A stretch of 64,000 bases of DNA from Sympetrum striolatum (lineage: Eukaryota > Arthropoda > Insecta > Odonata > Libellulidae), in contig OX388347.1 of the NCBI GenBank assembly GCA_947579665.1, forward strand, positions 19,150,562 through 19,214,561, given 5' to 3'. Within the stretch, counting starts at the first letter, position 1. Each line of letters opens with the position of its first letter. Of the stretch, positions 60,901 to 64,000 are shown piece by piece. The translations under genes were made by a program, and so were the position numbers. The notes under the pieces were generated by a model that worked only from the letters and a program-made list of their open reading frames with translations, was not told where the DNA came from and ran no database searches.

Positions 60901-63172
60901 GTGTTTGATTCATGCGAGGAAGTATTTGTGGCTTCAATTTTTTTTTTGTCTTCAGAATTGAGAGTTTATATTTCACCAACGCTCCCTGTCGCAATAAATT
61001 TCAATGAACTGTATTGTTTGGATGAAATTCATTTCATTGATAGACAGCCTTGCATCTGATTTGTTATCAGCAAGCTAATCAACTCACACTTACAAAGTTT
61101 GACCTGGCAGAGAGTAAACAACTCACTTCCAGATAAGTTGTGTACATCTAGCAGTACTCAACCGCTGGTTCTTATTTGATTGAATTTACAGTAGAAGCGG
61201 TTGCTGTTTGTGTGCATAACTATGCTGAAACCCAGCTGTTGGCTTATTTGAATGTGAAACATGATTCACTATGCTTGAGAAATTTAGTTACCATTTTTCT
61301 GATTGTATTTGTTTGTCATAGGTTTAGATTATCTCAAAAGTTATAATTGATTGGGATCTAGCTCAGTCTATGCTCCTTTCTTAGTAGTAGAATATGGCCT
61401 AGTGGAATTAAAAATAGAGATTGAGATACCGGTATGGCCTTTCAAGGTTTATCGAAAACCCTTTGATTTCAAAGGTTCCAAAATCTCACCAATTAAGACA
61501 TGGATCGCCATTTTAGAGGAGGAAGGCACTTCCCCTGAACCCATACCTGGCAATAAGCATACCTTTCTTCATACCCTCTTTATTATATTTATCATATTGT
61601 TATGTATTAAACCTTTCCTTTACTGCTTTCAATATTTATCATATTTTTTTACTCTCTTGAAGATTAAAGATTTCTTGCAATATTGTTCATTCAAAGAATT
61701 TGCCAAATGTTACAAATTTAATTTCAATGATTGCATTTTCCTTGAATTTAAGTTTACTATGCAATTGACAGTAATAACAATATTTTTGTATCCGTAGGTA
61801 ACGGGAATCCAAAATCCAGGACGTACTGTCACTGTATTAGTGAGAGGAAGTAACAAGCTGGTGCTGGAAGAGGCTGATCGTTCATTGCATGATGCCCTTT
61901 GTGTCATCAGATGTCTTGTCAAGCAGAGGTATGTATTGATGTATCTTAGAAATTTTCTAAGTCTATTATTATATGAACTATTATTAATTGCATTTTTTTA
62001 TCAGGGCTTTGATAGCTGGTGGAGGTGCTCCAGAAACCGAATTGGCACTTCAGTTGGCTAGTTATGCACAAACCATCACAGGGGTTGACGCTTATTGTTT
62101 CAGGTAAGGAAAGTATCAATGTGGAATGCATGATTTTATTCCCTTTTAGTATGTTACATAGATAAGGTACAGTTAAAAATAAGTCAAAATCTGCAAATGT
62201 ACATGAAGAGTTCTTAAGGTGTTATTGTTCATGCAATTTTATTCTTTTTACTTATTCCTGAAATTGAAAATATTTTGCAGGGCATTTGCAAACGCCTTGG
62301 AGGTGATCCCATCAACACTAGCAGAGAACGCTGGGCTTAATCCTATTGCTACTGTCACAGAATTGCGCAATCGACATGCGCAAGGAGAGATTACTGCTGG
62401 AATTAACGTTAGAAAGGCAAGTAGACTTTTCATTGATTATTCATCATCAATACTGTGATTCATTGTGGATCACTTTTTCTCAATTCATTCTGCCTTCATT
62501 TCATAGTGCTTGTATTTCATCCCGGCACCTCTTATTTCTACTACCGTACTGGAAAATATTTTCTCCTCAAACACTTATTTGGGAAATGTTTACAATGAAA
62601 GAGGGCAGTTATAAATTTTATCGAGGAAAAGTTTTTCACCCAAACTCTTCCTTAAGTTCCTTTTTAATTTTCCCAAAATATGAGTGATATGGTAATCAAT
62701 ACTTTCTCTTGATTTTTCAGGGAGCAGTAACCAACATATTAGAAGAAAATGTTGTCCAACCTCTTTTGGTGTCTGTAAGCGCCATCACCTTAGCAGCAGA
62801 GACTGTTAGGAGTATCCTTAAAATAGATGATATTGTAAGTACTGCCTATCTTAGAATTCTCTGTATTTCATATCTTCTATGTAATCATTTGTATTTACTC
62901 TCCAGGCCTTTTTAGAAATTTCCTGTCTGATGTGAGGTGTTTTTGTGTGGCACCTTACATTATTTCCAGTCATTTTATAATTTTGATAGAATTATTGAAA
63001 TAATTACACAGCCAGTGAATATGAAATTAGCTTTTTCTTTTAAGAGTTGTAGTTTGTTATTAATTTAAAATGGTAAGATTGATGTGAATTTATTCAATTT
63101 AATTCCTTTTTTATTCATAACTCTTACTAATTTTCGTATTATTGTTCGTTTTAGGTGAACACTCTTCAGTAG
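51207..63172 (+). CDS. CCT4: T-complex protein 1 subunit delta (TRiC/CCT chaperonin)
   Basis: Coding exons: 51207-51315, 52577-52719, 57690-57941, 58578-58673, 59264-59425, 59508-59647, 60276-60372, 60456-60563, 61798-61928, 62005-62103, 62281-62416, 62721-62834 and 63155-63172. All phases agree, giving 534 aa (human CCT4 539). CCT4 is one of eight paralogous subunits of the cytosolic double-ring ATPase that folds actin, tubulin and WD40 proteins. ATP-site motifs are [10 protein letters not shown] (45-54), TNDGATIL (65-72), GDGTTS (97-102, with D98), the catalytic-type Asp in [11 protein letters not shown] (D401), GGGAPE (418-423) and NAGLNP (462-467). No residue is missing and no exon is interrupted. 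All introns are GT-AG except intron 11 (62417-62720), which is GC-AG. The exon 3 donor (GTCTGT) is weak. Intron 2 is 5 kb and filled with retroelements. The gene is divergently arranged with DTL. Confidence 0.97.
53066..54028 (+). CDS. LINE reverse transcriptase C-terminal part (320 codons open)
   Basis: The visible residues begin [20 protein letters not shown] (RT block 4 region), then [10 protein letters not shown] with the catalytic YADD at 37-40. RT thumb and connector blocks follow ([42 protein letters not shown]). The C-terminal domain ends [20 protein letters not shown]. The ATG at 53066 is simply the first Met in a truncated frame, not a native start; the N-terminal endonuclease and RT palm are missing. 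It cannot support its own retrotransposition. The frame is uninterrupted, so the insertion is young or the frame is lucky. Confidence 0.85.
   Translation: MTVNRGLPQGSILGPLLFSLFINDCPQVIKFCKFHLYADDLQIYIDSPVSNFTDSITRINHDLTKIHEWSKKNFLTINPSKSQAVIIGHPKLLNSLDRNNIPTPILNGSKIPYGSSVTNLGVIINENLSWSEQVIQICKRVYSSLHSLRRLGYFLSPPLKAKLVNSLIMPHFDYGDVVYQDLSGELALKLQRAQNASIRFIFKLRKYDHVSESYKQLCWLRLESRRKLHVLSIVYSILTTQKPEYIASEFVNLFSVHRCNTRGCDNLLIPHHRTEIFHNSFIVTASKLWNILPLEIKSSITARAFKSKCRTYLMGNDLPI
54910..54962. repeat. (TTA)n microsatellite tail of the LINE
   Basis: About 17 consecutive ATT/TTA triplets directly after AATAAAGCCGTT. This marks the 3' end of the LINE insertion. Confidence 0.9.
55210..56930 (-). mobile_element. 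Older antisense LINE in CCT4 intron 2, split by a SINE
   Basis: On the minus strand, from high to low coordinates: endonuclease blocks [11 protein letters not shown] and [14 protein letters not shown] (about 56870-56720), then, after an inserted [18 protein letters not shown] (about 56570-56525). RT follows with [11 protein letters not shown] (56229 downward) and [13 protein letters not shown] (catalytic FADD). Then come [15 protein letters not shown] and [20 protein letters not shown] (56003-55794) and a C-terminal [14 protein letters not shown]...GRKKRGRR domain (55624-55440). Several frameshifts and stops make it inactive. It belongs to the same broad type as the element at 8395-10545. Confidence 0.8.
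56603..56718 (-). mobile_element. Short tRNA-derived SINE with 12-bp target-site duplications
   Basis: The flanking duplications are CTATCTACATCT (56603-56614) and CTATCTATATCT (56707-56718), 11 of 12 identical. The 92-bp body, minus strand, holds a tRNA-like region: GAGC, an anticodon-stem pair CCTGA/TCAGG with a 7-nt loop, a perfect T arm CCGGG-TTCGACT-CCCGG with a B box, then TGCTGTC and a short AAATA-rich tail. The D arm and 5' acceptor strand are missing or replaced, so it is not a functional tRNA. It interrupts the endonuclease domain of the surrounding LINE and is therefore younger than it. Confidence 0.75.
62417..62720 (+). other. CCT4 intron 11, GC-AG type
   Basis: Exon 11 ends ...AGAAAG and is followed by GCAAGTAG; the acceptor is TTTTTCAG at 62720. 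Joining at this GC gives [13 protein letters not shown], exactly the chaperonin reading. The only nearby GT (62421) would shift the frame. GC donors are about 1% of introns and usually have an otherwise strong consensus, as here (AAG|GCAAGT). Confidence 0.85.
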
Positions 63173-64000
63173 GGTATCCTACGTCATCGCTGAAATTATA
63201 ATTTCACCGCAATACTTCTGCCAGTTCTGCGTATTAACCACGTTTATTTGAATTGTAATATCCACCAAGCACTTAAAATGTTTTGCATTATTTAATAAAG
63301 CTATGCTTCTCTTTCTTAAAGGCTGGCTACTTTATTTGGACCTATCATCAATGCAATAGAGCACTGATGTTGATTCTAAAAATCGTTTTTTTACAAGATA
63401 TTAATCAATTAATCATTACTTAATAGTATTAATCCATTGTAAACCCTTTATTAGGAATGTCATCTACTTAATGGTTGGTTCAAATGCCTCAATTTCTAGA
63501 TCAAAGCCCTTTCTTTAATGTGTTAATTAAATTGAATATTAATTGGTACATTTTGCATTCATATAATTAATAACATTTCTTTTCTCTTCATTTAAACAAA
63601 TGGTTTTGTTTATGCTTTTATAGTTGTCACTTTCAAAACAAGATCTTGATGACATTCATTGAATCACTAACAGACTGTTAAGACGTTTTTCTATTTCTCC
63701 CAAGATACCTCATCTTTATTGTTATAAAATTGAGTTTAGCTCTGTGAACATATCTATGAGTGTTATCATATCTCATAGTGTTGCAATCAGTTGAGTGTCT
63801 TGGACTTGAAACTGCATACATACACTAAGCATGATTATCCTGTTGTGAATTTTTTGAGGTCAAGTTTTAACATCAAGAGTAGAGTTTGATGTTAAATTAA
63901 TTTATTTTGGATGATAAAATTTGACCTGACTTCACTATTTTCAATGTAGTGGATTTACGCTAAAGTTAAAAAAATGGTAGCAACGTTTTATTAAATATCC
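63173..64000. other. 3' UTR and flank of CCT4
   Basis: After the TAG stop (63170-63172) the transcript probably ends after AATAAA at 63294-63299, giving a 3' UTR of about 150 nt. Beyond 63320 nothing was recognised on either strand. Confidence 0.6.

Noticed and set aside
1..64000. CRISPR arrays, operons, prokaryotic promoters, rRNA genes
   Set aside because: None seen. The window is eukaryotic nuclear DNA with spliced genes; direct repeats present are satellites or transposon units without CRISPR-like unique spacers.

Overview
This 64 kb window is AT-rich nuclear DNA from an animal, most likely an arthropod and probably an insect. The reasons are genes split by GT-AG introns, long introns, dense relics of non-LTR, Penelope-like, Harbinger/ISL2EU-type and pogo-type elements, and an animal CDT2/DTL gene beside CCT4. 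The species cannot be named from the sequence.

Three protein-coding genes are supported. (1) On the minus strand, the first three coding exons of a secreted pancreatic-lipase-family protein lie at 36144-36054, 32760-32619 and 27654-27500. The catalytic exons were not found and are probably outside the window or lost. (2) On the minus strand, 50407-45001 holds a complete 7-exon DTL/CDT2 gene (652 aa), the WD40 substrate receptor of the CRL4 ubiquitin ligase. It has two WDXR motifs and a PIP-like motif at the extreme C-terminus. (3) On the plus strand, 51207-63172 holds a complete 13-exon CCT4 gene (534 aa), the delta subunit of the TRiC/CCT chaperonin. It includes one GC-AG intron. DTL and CCT4 are head to head across an 0.8 kb shared upstream region that carries an E2F consensus near DTL and a heat-shock-element-like motif near CCT4.

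Layout. 1-8.4 kb: gene-free, with short inverted and diverged tandem repeats. 8.4-12.3 kb: three decayed elements in a row (LINE, Penelope-like, Harbinger). 12.3-24 kb: a perfect-ended pogo-type MITE, then copies of an internally duplicated repeat family with Helentron-like architecture that bracket a ~90-bp satellite; the satellite is interrupted by a 2.3-kb ISL2EU/THAP-type transposon and a minisatellite. 24-36.2 kb: the lipase gene and its introns, with tRNA-derived relics and a hammerhead-like Penelope terminus. 36.2-45 kb: gene-poor, with a fourth copy of the repeat family and a nested inverted repeat carrying Penelope-terminus sequence. 45-64 kb: DTL and CCT4. The 5-kb CCT4 intron 2 holds a young 5'-truncated LINE and an older antisense LINE that was itself split by a short tRNA-derived SINE with target-site duplications.

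The two complete genes are housekeeping and cell-cycle genes with no known direct functional link. Their adjacency looks like a shared upstream region rather than a pathway unit. All family calls were made by reading translations and motifs; no database search was possible.
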